Origin: Massilia eurypsychrophila
GTDB lineage: Bacteria > Pseudomonadota > Gammaproteobacteria > Burkholderiales > Burkholderiaceae_D
Assembly: GCF_002760655.1 (NCBI RefSeq)
Contig: NZ_PDOC01000007.1
Coordinates: forward strand, 181,734 to 245,733
Direction: 5' to 3'
Length of the DNA stretch: 64,000 nucleotides
In this document: positions 35,585 through 44,124 of the stretch, piece after piece
How the letters are laid out: each line of letters begins with the position of its first letter
Position numbering within the stretch: position 1 is the stretch's first letter
Program-made: the position numbers and the translations under genes
The notes under the pieces: generated by a model
The model's database searches: none
Told to the model about the DNA's origin: nothing
What the model saw: the letters and a program-made list of their open reading frames with translations, nothing else

Positions 35585-36064
35585 ATGAGAAATTGCCGCT
35601 GGCCATTTTCGGCCAAAGCGTTGCGCGCGGCCGTCGTGACGGTGCTGGCCGCGTTGATCATCGCGGCGCAGTTCGCGCTGGCAGCGCCGGCGATGGTCGC
35701 GTCGTCGCCGCCCGAGGAGGCGGCGGTCCAGTTCTATCGCTGGTACATGCAGTCGCTGGCCAACAATCAGGACCCGCTGAAGCAGTCGTCGGTGCAGATG
35801 TCGGCGTACGTCGAGAAGTCACTGATGAAGGAACTGACGCGCCGCATGAGCCGCAAGGGCCTGCACGCCGACTACTTCGTCCAGGCGCAGGAATTCATGG
35901 ACGACTGGCCGACCCACATCAAGGCGGTGCGCCCGACGGTGCAGGGTAACGTCGCCAGCGTCGTCGTGCTGCTGGGGGCCACGCCCGACACGCGGCGCAT
36001 CCTGGCGCTGACGATGTTCCGCGAACAGGGCGACTGGAAGATCAGCATGGTGCGGCTGGTGTAG
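35585..36064 (+). CDS. DUF3828-like exported small protein
   Basis: 159 residues from ATG 35585, preceded by GCGGGGG; a longer upstream frame is rejected because it lacks a ribosome-binding site and places the signal segment internally. The signal segment is LRAAVVTVLAALIIAAQFALA. The mature part (EEAAVQFYRWYMQSLANNQDPL, DYFVQAQEFMDDW, VVVLLGATPDTRRILALTMFREQGDWKISMVRL) fits the DUF3828 pattern of periplasmic proteins with an NTF2-like fold. No function known; a single gene between a divergent enzyme operon and a toxin-antitoxin pair. Confidence 0.65.
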   Translation: MRNCRWPFSAKALRAAVVTVLAALIIAAQFALAAPAMVASSPPEEAAVQFYRWYMQSLANNQDPLKQSSVQMSAYVEKSLMKELTRRMSRKGLHADYFVQAQEFMDDWPTHIKAVRPTVQGNVASVVVLLGATPDTRRILALTMFREQGDWKISMVRLV

Positions 36065-36142
36065 TCGTGTAGCGGTCGTAGGAGCAGCATAGAATGTCTT
36101 TTCCGGATTTGAGCTTAAGCGTATGCGCAACCAAGGAATTCT

Positions 36143-36427
36143 ATGGACACGAAAGAGGTTGATATTCAGGAGTTCGTTTCGGTTTTTCTTAAATATACCG
36201 CTGGCAATTCACCCGTTGCCGTGATTGAGGATGGGAAAGCAATTGGCTATTTAATCCCAGTGGCCAAGTATTCTGATGCAGACGTCGCCGCACTGAAAGA
36301 TGCTGGCGCCGCGCTTGATCAGCTTCTCGGCACCGGCGACATCGATATGGATGAGGTAGTCGCCGAAGTTGATGAGCTACGAAAAGAGTCTAGCCGACAA
36401 AAGAAAACTGGGACAAAAGCGGCATGA
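36143..36427 (+). CDS. Type II antitoxin, Phd/YefM-like
   Basis: 94 residues, with an N-terminal part (TKEVDIQEFVSVFLKYTAG, VAVIEDGKAIGYLIPVAKY) matching the Phd/YefM antitoxin fold, and an acidic then basic C-terminal tail (VVAEVDELRKESSRQKK) that would wrap the toxin. It overlaps the PIN-domain toxin start by four bases (ATGA), the standard arrangement with the antitoxin first. The base composition is visibly poorer in GC than that of its neighbours, suggesting acquisition by transfer. It probably represses its own promoter. Confidence 0.75.
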   Translation: MDTKEVDIQEFVSVFLKYTAGNSPVAVIEDGKAIGYLIPVAKYSDADVAALKDAGAALDQLLGTGDIDMDEVVAEVDELRKESSRQKKTGTKAA

Positions 36428-36846
36428 GCAACAAGGCGATCGTCCTTGATGCCAATATCTTGATTGGGGCAGTTCTAGGGCATCGGATCCGAAAACTTGT
36501 GGAACAGTATGGAGTGACGGTCTCGTTGTTCACACCAGACTTGGCATGGGCGGAGGCAAACCGATATGTGCCCGCCTTGCTGACGAAACGTTCCAAGGGT
36601 ACCCAAGATGGAATGCAATACCTGAACAGGCCTAGCCAAATCGTTCGAATTGTTGGAAGTGATAGTTACCGAGGTCTGGAGCGCCAAGCACAAGCCCGAA
36701 TTGGGGCGCGCGACCCGAATGATTGGCCTGTTCTTGCGTGCGCGATGTCGCTCGGTTGCGCAATTTGGACAGACGATAAGGATTTTTCTGGTGTCGGTGT
36801 CCCGGTCTGGCGGACCGGCCTGGTAGAAAACTCTTTCTCGACTTGA
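36424..36846 (+). CDS. PIN-domain toxin (VapC-like ribonuclease)
   Basis: 140 residues with the PIN layout: IVLDANILIGAVLG (first catalytic Asp), an acidic residue in TPDLAWAEANRYV, GARDPNDWPVLACAMSLG (third acidic centre) and IWTDDKDFSG at the end. PIN toxins cleave RNA with bound magnesium, usually tRNA or rRNA, when the antitoxin is lost. It is translationally coupled to the antitoxin gene upstream and is followed by a strong terminator, so the pair is a self-contained, probably mobile module with lower GC than surrounding genes. Confidence 0.85.
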   Translation: MSNKAIVLDANILIGAVLGHRIRKLVEQYGVTVSLFTPDLAWAEANRYVPALLTKRSKGTQDGMQYLNRPSQIVRIVGSDSYRGLERQAQARIGARDPNDWPVLACAMSLGCAIWTDDKDFSGVGVPVWRTGLVENSFST

Positions 36847-36856
36847 TTCGTCCCTG

Positions 36857-36885
36857 ACGCCCCGCAACCCGGGGCGTTTTCTTTC
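36857..36885 (+). terminator. Terminator of the toxin-antitoxin module
   Basis: Perfect 8-bp stem ACGCCCCG (36857-36864) / CGGGGCGT (36870-36877) with a 5-base loop, followed by TTTTCTTT. It ends the module ten bases after the toxin stop codon. Confidence 0.88.
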
Positions 36886-36942
36886 ATGCATAGGCTACCA
36901 GCCGCTCCCCGCGAGCGCGTCTGGCGATACCGGCCAATCAAA

Positions 36943-36975
36943 CTTCCTCTGCCACTCAGTTGCGCTATGATTTGA
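36943..36975 (+). promoter_or_regulatory. Candidate promoter of the tubulin-like operon
   Basis: TATGAT at about 36966-36971 matches the sigma-70 -10 consensus at five of six positions; no good -35 is seen 17 bases upstream, so it may need an activator. Transcription from it would begin near 36978, downstream of the ATG at 36976, which supports the later start codon at 37042 for the first gene. Confidence 0.35.
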
Positions 36976-37041
36976 ATGGCAATAGCGGGCCCCGCAGTAG
37001 TAAGCACGGGCCGCCTTCAACATGCATACAACGGCGAGCAA

Positions 37042-38523
37042 ATGGCATATCGATGGGAAACGCCAGCAAGTGTCTGGCTGGAAGACGACAAGAGCGGCCA
37101 GTTCGAACTGGCGGCAAGCGAAGGCTTGTCGCGCATCGACTGGCAGGGCCAGGCGCGCGCCCGCCTGCCGGACGTCGCCCACCTGCTCGGCGCCTCGCTG
37201 CCGTCGACCTGCAATTGCGCGCGGATCTACCCCGAAGGCTTCGCCTTCTGCCCCACCTGCGGCCGCGCGCTGGTCAAACTGGCCGGCCAGGTCAAGTCGC
37301 AGCCCGACTGGTGGGGCCCGTGGTCCGATCAGTTTGTGCCGCGCCATGTGCCGCATGGCCTGCCGGTGACGTCGCTGGCGCTGGGCGACGCGCTCGAAGA
37401 GCGGCCCGCCGCTCCCTTCGTCGGCCGCTTCGACGCCAGCATGCCGGCGCCGCCCAACGCACAGTGCGTGTTCGCCGCCGGCAGCTACGGCTTCCCGACC
37501 CAGCGGCTGCTGGCGCTGGCCTACACCCGCAACGTGCTGCAGTACTGGGATCCGCTGGCGCAGCTGTGGCACCTGATGGCGCCGGAAGACTTCAGCGTCG
37601 ACCTGACCTTCAGCAGGTCGGCGTATGGCTGGCTGCCGGTTGCCAATCCGCGCCGCGGCGAAGTGGCGCTGATCCCGACCGACAAGGGCCTGTGCCGCCT
37701 GTGGATCAATCCTGTCAGCGAGACCTGCCGCGCCGAGCCGGTGTTCGACGCGGTGCTGGCCAGCGCGCCCGGCGCAGTGCGGCGCCACGTCGCCTGCCTG
37801 TTCGTAAGCGCCGCCGGCACGCGCATGTGGACCGCGCACAGCGACCTGTCGCAGGTCGAGCTGCTCGATTGCGGCGCCGCTCCCGCCAGCGGCTGGATGC
37901 GCCCGATCAGCTATGACGGCCGGCTGCTCTGGCTGCACCAGATGGGCCAACTGCTTTGGCAGCCGGGCGCGCCGCCGCAATGGCTGCCTTGGCCGCGCGG
38001 TTTTTCGCCGCGCCTCGAATTCGGCGGCCCGACCCAGAGCCGCGACGGCCGCCTGTGGCACATCGGGCATACCGGCCAGGAGTATTCGTTCATCGAGCTT
38101 GGCAAGGACAATCCGCAGTCGGAAGCGATCAGCGGCGCGCGGCTCGGCTTCGCCAACTTCCTGTTCCGCCGCGGGCACGAGGTGGTCAACGAACCGTGGG
38201 AAGTGGAAAACGTCGAGGACCTGCACGAGGACGATTCGCTGGTGCTGCCGCTGCTGCGCGGGTTTAACAACAACCGCAGCCAGCCCAGTGGCCTGGTGCT
38301 GCGCTTTCACAAGTACACCGGCCGCGCCGAAGAGGCGCTGGCCGGGCGCACCATCCCGCGCACGACGGTCGAGTGGATCGGCCGGCGCAACGTCATCCTC
38401 GACGAGATCCCGCGCTTATCACGCCCGCTCGAATGCATGCCGTTCGTGTATCAACACTGCCTGTGGCTGCACCACCCCGACTGGAACCAGATCCGCGGCT
38501 GGCGCCTGGAAGAGCTGCCGTGA
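37042..38523 (+). CDS. Zinc-ribbon protein of the tubulin-like operon (unknown function)
   Basis: 493 residues from ATG 37042, chosen over 36976 because GGCGAG precedes it and a likely -10 lies too close to the earlier ATG. Near the N terminus is a zinc ribbon, C57-N-C59 with C70-P-T-C73 (TCNCARIYPEGFAFCPTCGR). The rest is rich in Trp, Gly and short beta-like segments (LLALAYTRNVLQYWDP, RLWHIGHTGQEYSFIEL, GRLLWLHQMGQLLW), compatible with a beta-propeller, though I cannot assign one. No signal peptide; cytosolic. It overlaps the next gene by four bases (GTGA). I do not recognise the family. Confidence 0.65.
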   Translation: MAYRWETPASVWLEDDKSGQFELAASEGLSRIDWQGQARARLPDVAHLLGASLPSTCNCARIYPEGFAFCPTCGRALVKLAGQVKSQPDWWGPWSDQFVPRHVPHGLPVTSLALGDALEERPAAPFVGRFDASMPAPPNAQCVFAAGSYGFPTQRLLALAYTRNVLQYWDPLAQLWHLMAPEDFSVDLTFSRSAYGWLPVANPRRGEVALIPTDKGLCRLWINPVSETCRAEPVFDAVLASAPGAVRRHVACLFVSAAGTRMWTAHSDLSQVELLDCGAAPASGWMRPISYDGRLLWLHQMGQLLWQPGAPPQWLPWPRGFSPRLEFGGPTQSRDGRLWHIGHTGQEYSFIELGKDNPQSEAISGARLGFANFLFRRGHEVVNEPWEVENVEDLHEDDSLVLPLLRGFNNNRSQPSGLVLRFHKYTGRAEEALAGRTIPRTTVEWIGRRNVILDEIPRLSRPLECMPFVYQHCLWLHHPDWNQIRGWRLEELP

Positions 38524-40010
38524 AAACGCTCATCGCCAACACCGCCGCGTTGACCGCGCTGCTGTGCGCCAGCGTGCCGGCGTGCGCCGGCTCGCACGTG
38601 TTCCTGGTCCAGAATTCGGGCTGGATGGATCCGTTCTATACCGATCCGGCGTCGCAGTACAAGCCGCTGGTGACCGAGCTGGTGATCGCCGCCACCGAGC
38701 CCGGCGACCTGATGGTGCTGGCGTCGTTCAACCAGCGCCTGCCCGGCGCGCCATCCCCAAAAGCGCTGCTGTCGCAAAAGGTCAGCGGCGCCGCCACGCG
38801 CGCCGACGTCGGCGCCGCGCTGGCATCGCTGCAGACGGCGAAAAAGCCCGGCAGCAGCGCGCTGGCCGACACCGACCTGGGCGAAGCGGTCAGCTCGGCC
38901 ATCGGCACCGCGCTGGCCGGCAAACCCGGCCTGGTATGGCTGTTCACGAACAACCGCAACAGCCCGAACAACGACCAGGCCACCGCGCGCCGCAACCGCG
39001 AATTCTACGAATTGATTCACCAGGGCGGCGCGATCACCAAGGCGCTGGCGTTCCCGTTGAAGATGGCGGTCAAGGGCGAGCACTACCGCGCCAACGGCTT
39101 GATGGTGTACGTGTTCGCCGTCGGCGAGCAGGGTGCGCGCGAACTTGATCGGCTGCTCGCGTCGGGGCGCATCGGCGCCGTCATCACCGAGCCGCCGGCA
39201 CGTCTGAAACCGCTCGACCGCGACACCGTGCGCCTGGTGCCGCGCCGGGTTGAAGACGCGCCCGGCGTATCGTTCTCGATGGGCCCGGGCGGCATGCTGC
39301 GCGCCGACGTTGATTCAAGCGCCCGCACGCCGGCCGCCAAGATCGGCTGGAACCTGGAGAACACGATCTACCCGTACACCATCGCCAGCGCCCGCATCGG
39401 CGCGCGCTCGGTGCTGGCGCAGCAGGACCGCCCGATCGCGCTCGCCAGCGACAAGGTCGGCGCCCTGGCGCCGGGCAAGAGCGCGCCGCTGGCATCAACC
39501 ATGCAGCTGCCGGTGGCGCAGCTGCCGGGCAAATGGTCGATGCAGGCGCTCGGCTCGGCCGGCTCGGCATACGTGATGCCGGGCCGCATCGAGCTGCAGC
39601 TGACCGACCAGCGGCTCGAACTATCGCAGGCCTTCCGCCAACGCATGGAGGCGCTGTTCCCCGGCGATCCGTTGCCGGAGATTTTCACGCCGCCGGAGCG
39701 CATCCAGGGCTCTCTAGCGGTGCTGCCGATCGAAGTGCGGGTCCATTACGGTATTGGGCCGCTGCTCGCGCTGATTGCCGCCGGACTGGCCTTGGCCGGC
39801 GCCGCCGGCGCCGCCGCACTGGCCTACGGCCGCCCGCGCCGCACCTTCCTGACGGTGGAAGACGAGCTGCGCACCGTGCATACGCGCGCCGGCGTCACCC
39901 AGCCGATATTCGACAAGGCGGGCAACAAGGTCGCCCAATTGAAGACCACCATTTTCGGACACCAGCTGATCGACCTGCGCGAAGGCGCGCAGGTACGGCT
40001 GGGCCGCTGA
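38520..40010 (+). CDS. Exported, membrane-anchored vWA-like protein
   Basis: 496 residues from GTG 38520, overlapping the previous stop (GTGA). Signal peptide MKTLIANTAALTALLCASVPA. The first 220 residues look like a von Willebrand A fold (GSHVFLVQNSGWMDPF at the metal-site position, then GDLMVLASFNQ, LGEAVSSAIGTAL, GLVWLFTNN), but the DxSxS metal motif is replaced by QNSGW, so metal-dependent adhesion is doubtful. One membrane helix near 412-435 (LLALIAAGLALAGAAGAAALAY) leaves a cytoplasmic tail of about 60 residues. It may connect a periplasmic sensor or binding domain to the tubulin-like protein inside. The fold assignment is inference. Confidence 0.6.
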   Translation: MKTLIANTAALTALLCASVPACAGSHVFLVQNSGWMDPFYTDPASQYKPLVTELVIAATEPGDLMVLASFNQRLPGAPSPKALLSQKVSGAATRADVGAALASLQTAKKPGSSALADTDLGEAVSSAIGTALAGKPGLVWLFTNNRNSPNNDQATARRNREFYELIHQGGAITKALAFPLKMAVKGEHYRANGLMVYVFAVGEQGARELDRLLASGRIGAVITEPPARLKPLDRDTVRLVPRRVEDAPGVSFSMGPGGMLRADVDSSARTPAAKIGWNLENTIYPYTIASARIGARSVLAQQDRPIALASDKVGALAPGKSAPLASTMQLPVAQLPGKWSMQALGSAGSAYVMPGRIELQLTDQRLELSQAFRQRMEALFPGDPLPEIFTPPERIQGSLAVLPIEVRVHYGIGPLLALIAAGLALAGAAGAAALAYGRPRRTFLTVEDELRTVHTRAGVTQPIFDKAGNKVAQLKTTIFGHQLIDLREGAQVRLGR

Positions 40011-40056
40011 TGTTTTCGCATTTTTTTACTTGCTGAACCCGAAGGAACGACAGACC

Positions 40057-40485
40057 ATGCAAAACGACCAGGCTCCCGCATCCGCCCCCGCCGCCGATCC
40101 AGGCTTCAAGCTGCCCGGCCCGGCCGGCGACGCCTTGCCGAAACAAGGTGGCACGCCGATCGAGGTGGCGCCGGCGCCGGCTCCCGTCGCCACCGATACC
40201 TCCACGCGCGACCTGGCGATCGGCGGCGCGGTGTTCCTCATCCTGCTGGTGATCTACTTCTTTGTCCGTAACGCCTACGTCCATCACCTGGTGGTGCGGC
40301 GGGTGGCGCCATCGACTGCCGGCAGCGCGGGCTGGCTGATGTTCGTCGGCCTGTGCTTCCTCAGCGCGGCCGCTGTGCTGGCGATGATCAATGCCAGCAA
40401 ATTCCTCACCTTCGCGGTGACCGGCCCGCTGGTGGCGGTAGGCCTGATCGCGCTGGTCGCGACGCTGTTCGTCGGCCGCCGCTGA
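40057..40485 (+). CDS. Small membrane protein, three predicted helices
   Basis: 142 residues from ATG 40057 with GAAGGAACG upstream. The N-terminal 50 residues are Pro/Ala-rich and disordered (MQNDQAPASAPAADPGF). Then come three hydrophobic segments: about 53-70 (AIGGAVFLILLVIYFFV), 92-110 (GWLMFVGLCFLSAAAVL) and 117-138 (FLTFAVTGPLVAVGLIALV). No catalytic motif is visible. Its place between the vWA-like and tubulin-like genes suggests a membrane subunit of the same assembly. I do not recognise a family. Confidence 0.65.
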   Translation: MQNDQAPASAPAADPGFKLPGPAGDALPKQGGTPIEVAPAPAPVATDTSTRDLAIGGAVFLILLVIYFFVRNAYVHHLVVRRVAPSTAGSAGWLMFVGLCFLSAAAVLAMINASKFLTFAVTGPLVAVGLIALVATLFVGRR

Positions 40486-40509
40486 TCCACTTCCACCTGA
40501 AAGAACGAC

Positions 40510-43500
40510 ATGGCTGAATTTCCCAACACCGCGAGCGCCGACAAGAAGGCCGAGCTGAAGGTCGACCTGCGCCCGACCCTGTTCATCGGCGCCGGCGGCA
40601 CCGGCATGGAAGTGATGATGCGGATCCGCCGGCGCATCATGTCGGAAGTGTGGAACCGGCATAACCCGACCCGCGTCGAATCGATCGCCGAGTTCCCCGT
40701 GGCGCGCTTCCTCCACTTCGACCTCGACAACCACGCCATCATCGACGAAGGCAAATCGCTGCGTACCGACCCCTGGTACGAGCTGGTCAAGCTGTCCGAC
40801 GAGGAGCGCCTGGTCGAGCCGCTCGACCTGCCGCAGTATCATGAGTCGGACGACAGCCTGGCGCGCTTTCCGCTGATCGAAAACTGGATGCCGCTACGGC
40901 CGAAAAAACTGCGCTCGCTCGGTATCGATCCGTCCAAGGGCGCCGGCCAGATCCGCGCGCTGGCACGCCTTTACCTGTTCGACAAATATCCGAAACTGCG
41001 TGGCCGCATCAAGGGCGCGCTCAATTTCTTGAGCAGCAATGCCGGCAACGAGCGCAAGGAAACCTATCAGCGCCTCGGTCTTCAGGTCGACACGTCCAAG
41101 TTCCGCATCGTCGTCATCGCCTCGTGCGCGGGCGGCACCGGCGCCGGCAGCGCCATCGACCTTGGCTGGATCTCGAAAGCGATCGCGCGCCAGGAAGTGT
41201 CGGACAACCAGGTCGACCTGGTGATGTTCATGCCGTCCGGCTTCGCCAAGGCCAACAAGGAGCGCACCGAGGCGAACGCCTACGCCACCTTGATGGAGCT
41301 CGAGACGACCATGCGCGACATGAACGCGCAAGTGCGGTGGATGGATCCGGACAGCGTGGTCGGCAAAGGCGCGCCGTTCGACGACGTCTATTTCGTCGAT
41401 ACCGCCAACCTGGCCAACAAGGCGACCCAGGACATCAAGGACGTCTACCAGATGGTGGCCGACACGCTGTTCGAGGACTTCGCCTCGGCCGATTTCGCCA
41501 ACCGCAAGCGCTCCATCGCGGTCAACCAGCAGCAGCACAAGCTGGGGCCATTCAATCCGCGCGTGCCGGAACAGCGCTTCGGCGACATGCGCCTGTCGTA
41601 CTCGAAAGTGTATTCGGCATTCGGCCAGGCGGTGCTCGACACCCAGCAAAGCCTGCGCGACGACATCCGCGCCTACGAGCTGTCGGCGCTGATGGTGAAG
41701 GCCTTCTTCGGCCTGGTCGGCACCGACGGCGCCGCCGCCCGCCGCGCCGGCGACCAGGAGCGCGACATCTTCATGCGCGAGCATATGGCGATGAGCGAGC
41801 GCCCGTTCGACGAGTTCCCCGACTTTAAGAAGGGCACGGTCGACGTCACGCCGTTCCAGGAATACGCCCTGACCGACCAGCTGTTGATGGACAAGGACCA
41901 GCGCTCGCTGCTCGAGCGCGTCGAGAGCAAGGTGCAGCTCGAGGTCGACCGCATCATGGGCGCGTATGACCTCAAGGTATGGCGCGAGAAGGTGGCCGAA
42001 CTGCTGCCACAGCTCGAACGCGACGCCATCCGCGAGGCCGGCGCCACCGCCGAGACCAGCGAAGACCGCATCAAGCGCCACACCGCCGAACTGATGACGC
42101 GCCTGAAGGGCCGCTCGCGCCAGCAGCTGTATGCGCTGCTGGACGACCGCAAGCAGGGCGGACTGGAGTTCGTGCTGTCGCTGCTGGAACAGGTCAAGGC
42201 GCGCCTGCTGCAGCGCGACCTCGCCAGCGCCGAGCGCAATGGCCGCCACTATCGCGACATCCGCGACGCGCTGCGCACGCGCCAGGTGGAGGAGTCTCTC
42301 AATAACCTGTCGCAGGCGGCGGGCAAATTGTTCGGCAAGGACGCGCAGGCGCGCGAGGTGATGACCCACCTCAAGCGCGACATCGCCGACTACCTGCGCT
42401 TCCACCTGCTGGCGGTGGCGGCCGGCCAGGCGGTCGAGGTGATGCGCGGGATGTCGGCCTGGCTGGGCGATCCGCAATCGCTGGACGAACATGGCCAGCC
42501 GGTGTGGAGCGGCATTGCCGGCGAATTCCAGGAAGGGCGGCGCAGCGTGCAGGCCATGCTCGGCGCGGTCGACCAGCGCATCGGCCAGTTGCGCGCCGAT
42601 GCCCAGCACGAGCATGCCACTTACATCAAGCTGGCCAGCGACGTGCTGCCCGAGCCGGTCGAGCTGACCGGCGACATCAGTGCCTGGAGCGAAGAAGTGC
42701 TGCTTGAATTCGGCGGCTCGGCGCGGCTGTTCCCGCAGCTGGGCGACGATCGCCTGCGCGCCAGCCTGCTGCTTAAACTGTTCCGCCGCGCGCAAACCCA
42801 GCTCACGGTCGAACAGATCAACGGCGTCGAGCCGGCCGACCCGCTGCTCGAACGGCTGGCGGCGATGTCGCCACAGGAGCGCCAGCGCGTCTTTAACGAG
42901 TGGCTCAAGAGCGCCATGCCGTGGATTAATGCGCGCTTTTCGGCCGAGTTCACGCCGCGCGCCGACCAGTTCAAGTGCTTCATTGGCGTAGGCGACGCCA
43001 ACGCGTGGCGCCGCATGGAGGGCGAAATCCGCGCCGCCGTGCCGACCGGTTCCTTCCACGGCGACCTGGTCACCATCGTCAATACGGGCATTCCCGGCAA
43101 GGCGGTATGCTACATCGAGCTGTCCGGCTTTCCGATGACGGTGCTGCGCGGCCTGCCGACCTGGCGCACCTCGTACCAGATCGAGAACCCGAAAATCCCG
43201 ACCCACCTGCATTTCGATTCGACCCGCTTTCGCCACCCGATCTCGCCGTCGATGGACGAGCTCAATCGGCTGGCCGACGACTACGAATGGTTCCTGCAGG
43301 CGAACGCGCTCGGCGTCATCAAGCGCAAGGCGGACCTGGCCGATCGCGAGGCGTCGTTCCAGCCGCGCGGACAGTACCTGTTCGAAGTCGAACCGGGATC
43401 CGGCGAGTGGCTACAGATCGGCAACGAGTTCGCGATCCGCTCGAACGGCTTGCCGGCTTACTACCGCGACCAGGTCATCATCGCCGTGCAGCGCAAGCTG

Positions 43501-44124
43501 GCCGCGATGGGGCCGAGCCAGCTGGTGCTGCTGGCCGCGCTGATGCGCCATTACCAGCAGCGCGTGTACGAGCCCAAGCTCGAAGTCGACGAGACCGGCG
43601 CGCAGCTGCCGTCGCCATCGCTGCCGAACATCACCGCGCGGCGGCTGTACGAACAGTGGCTCAAGCGCGCCCGCGCGCTGAACCCGGGCTTGGCGCCGGC
43701 GCAGGTCGACACGGCCGCCAGCACGCTCGTGCAATGGTCCGAGCTGGTGCCAGATTCGGCCAGCGACGCCTATCACTGGGAAGTGGAAAAGGCGGTCGAC
43801 AAGCGCGTGATCCGGCATGACGTGCTGGCCAGCGAAGAGCGCGCGGCGCAGGTGCTGGAGACGCCAGCGCCGGCGGTAGCGTACATGCCGGCGGCGCCAC
43901 GCTACAAGCTGTTTTCCGGCGGCGCCCAGCACGGGCCGTATTCGCTCGACGACATCGCGCTGCGGATTGCGCGCGGCGAGGTCACCGCCGACACCCGGGT
44001 CTGGAACATGGGGTGGAATCCGAAGGCCGACAAGTGGCAGAGTGCGGGCCAGATGGCGGAACTGGCGGAGCTGTTTGGCGACACAATTCCGGACCCGGAT
44101 GACGGCATCCCGGATCCGCAGTGA
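40510..44124 (+). CDS. FtsZ/tubulin-like protein with C-terminal GYF_2-type domain
   Basis: 1204 residues, about three times the size of FtsZ. The N-terminal part reads LFIGAGGTGMEVM (27-32, phosphate-binding loop) and, at 206-214, CAGGTGAGSAIDL, matching the tubulin signature GGGTG[T/S]G of the T4 loop. Together with LHFDLDN and DDVYFVDTANLANK this indicates a tubulin-superfamily (Tubulin_2-like) GTPase. A long helical middle (about 450-900) follows, then at about 1130-1195 a GYF_2-like domain (YKLFSGGAQHGPYSLDDIALRIARGEV, then VWNMGWNPKADKWQSAG), normally a peptide-binding module. No membrane helix. It is likely to polymerise or bind GTP near the membrane with its operon partners; function is otherwise unknown. 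Confidence 0.75.
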   Translation: MAEFPNTASADKKAELKVDLRPTLFIGAGGTGMEVMMRIRRRIMSEVWNRHNPTRVESIAEFPVARFLHFDLDNHAIIDEGKSLRTDPWYELVKLSDEERLVEPLDLPQYHESDDSLARFPLIENWMPLRPKKLRSLGIDPSKGAGQIRALARLYLFDKYPKLRGRIKGALNFLSSNAGNERKETYQRLGLQVDTSKFRIVVIASCAGGTGAGSAIDLGWISKAIARQEVSDNQVDLVMFMPSGFAKANKERTEANAYATLMELETTMRDMNAQVRWMDPDSVVGKGAPFDDVYFVDTANLANKATQDIKDVYQMVADTLFEDFASADFANRKRSIAVNQQQHKLGPFNPRVPEQRFGDMRLSYSKVYSAFGQAVLDTQQSLRDDIRAYELSALMVKAFFGLVGTDGAAARRAGDQERDIFMREHMAMSERPFDEFPDFKKGTVDVTPFQEYALTDQLLMDKDQRSLLERVESKVQLEVDRIMGAYDLKVWREKVAELLPQLERDAIREAGATAETSEDRIKRHTAELMTRLKGRSRQQLYALLDDRKQGGLEFVLSLLEQVKARLLQRDLASAERNGRHYRDIRDALRTRQVEESLNNLSQAAGKLFGKDAQAREVMTHLKRDIADYLRFHLLAVAAGQAVEVMRGMSAWLGDPQSLDEHGQPVWSGIAGEFQEGRRSVQAMLGAVDQRIGQLRADAQHEHATYIKLASDVLPEPVELTGDISAWSEEVLLEFGGSARLFPQLGDDRLRASLLLKLFRRAQTQLTVEQINGVEPADPLLERLAAMSPQERQRVFNEWLKSAMPWINARFSAEFTPRADQFKCFIGVGDANAWRRMEGEIRAAVPTGSFHGDLVTIVNTGIPGKAVCYIELSGFPMTVLRGLPTWRTSYQIENPKIPTHLHFDSTRFRHPISPSMDELNRLADDYEWFLQANALGVIKRKADLADREASFQPRGQYLFEVEPGSGEWLQIGNEFAIRSNGLPAYYRDQVIIAVQRKLAAMGPSQLVLLAALMRHYQQRVYEPKLEVDETGAQLPSPSLPNITARRLYEQWLKRARALNPGLAPAQVDTAASTLVQWSELVPDSASDAYHWEVEKAVDKRVIRHDVLASEERAAQVLETPAPAVAYMPAAPRYKLFSGGAQHGPYSLDDIALRIARGEVTADTRVWNMGWNPKADKWQSAGQMAELAELFGDTIPDPDDGIPDPQ

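Noticed and set aside
40894..43236. 780-codon minus-strand reading frame opposite the tubulin-like gene
   Set aside because: No motif; antisense shadow of the plus-strand gene, which has signature sequences and coupled neighbours.
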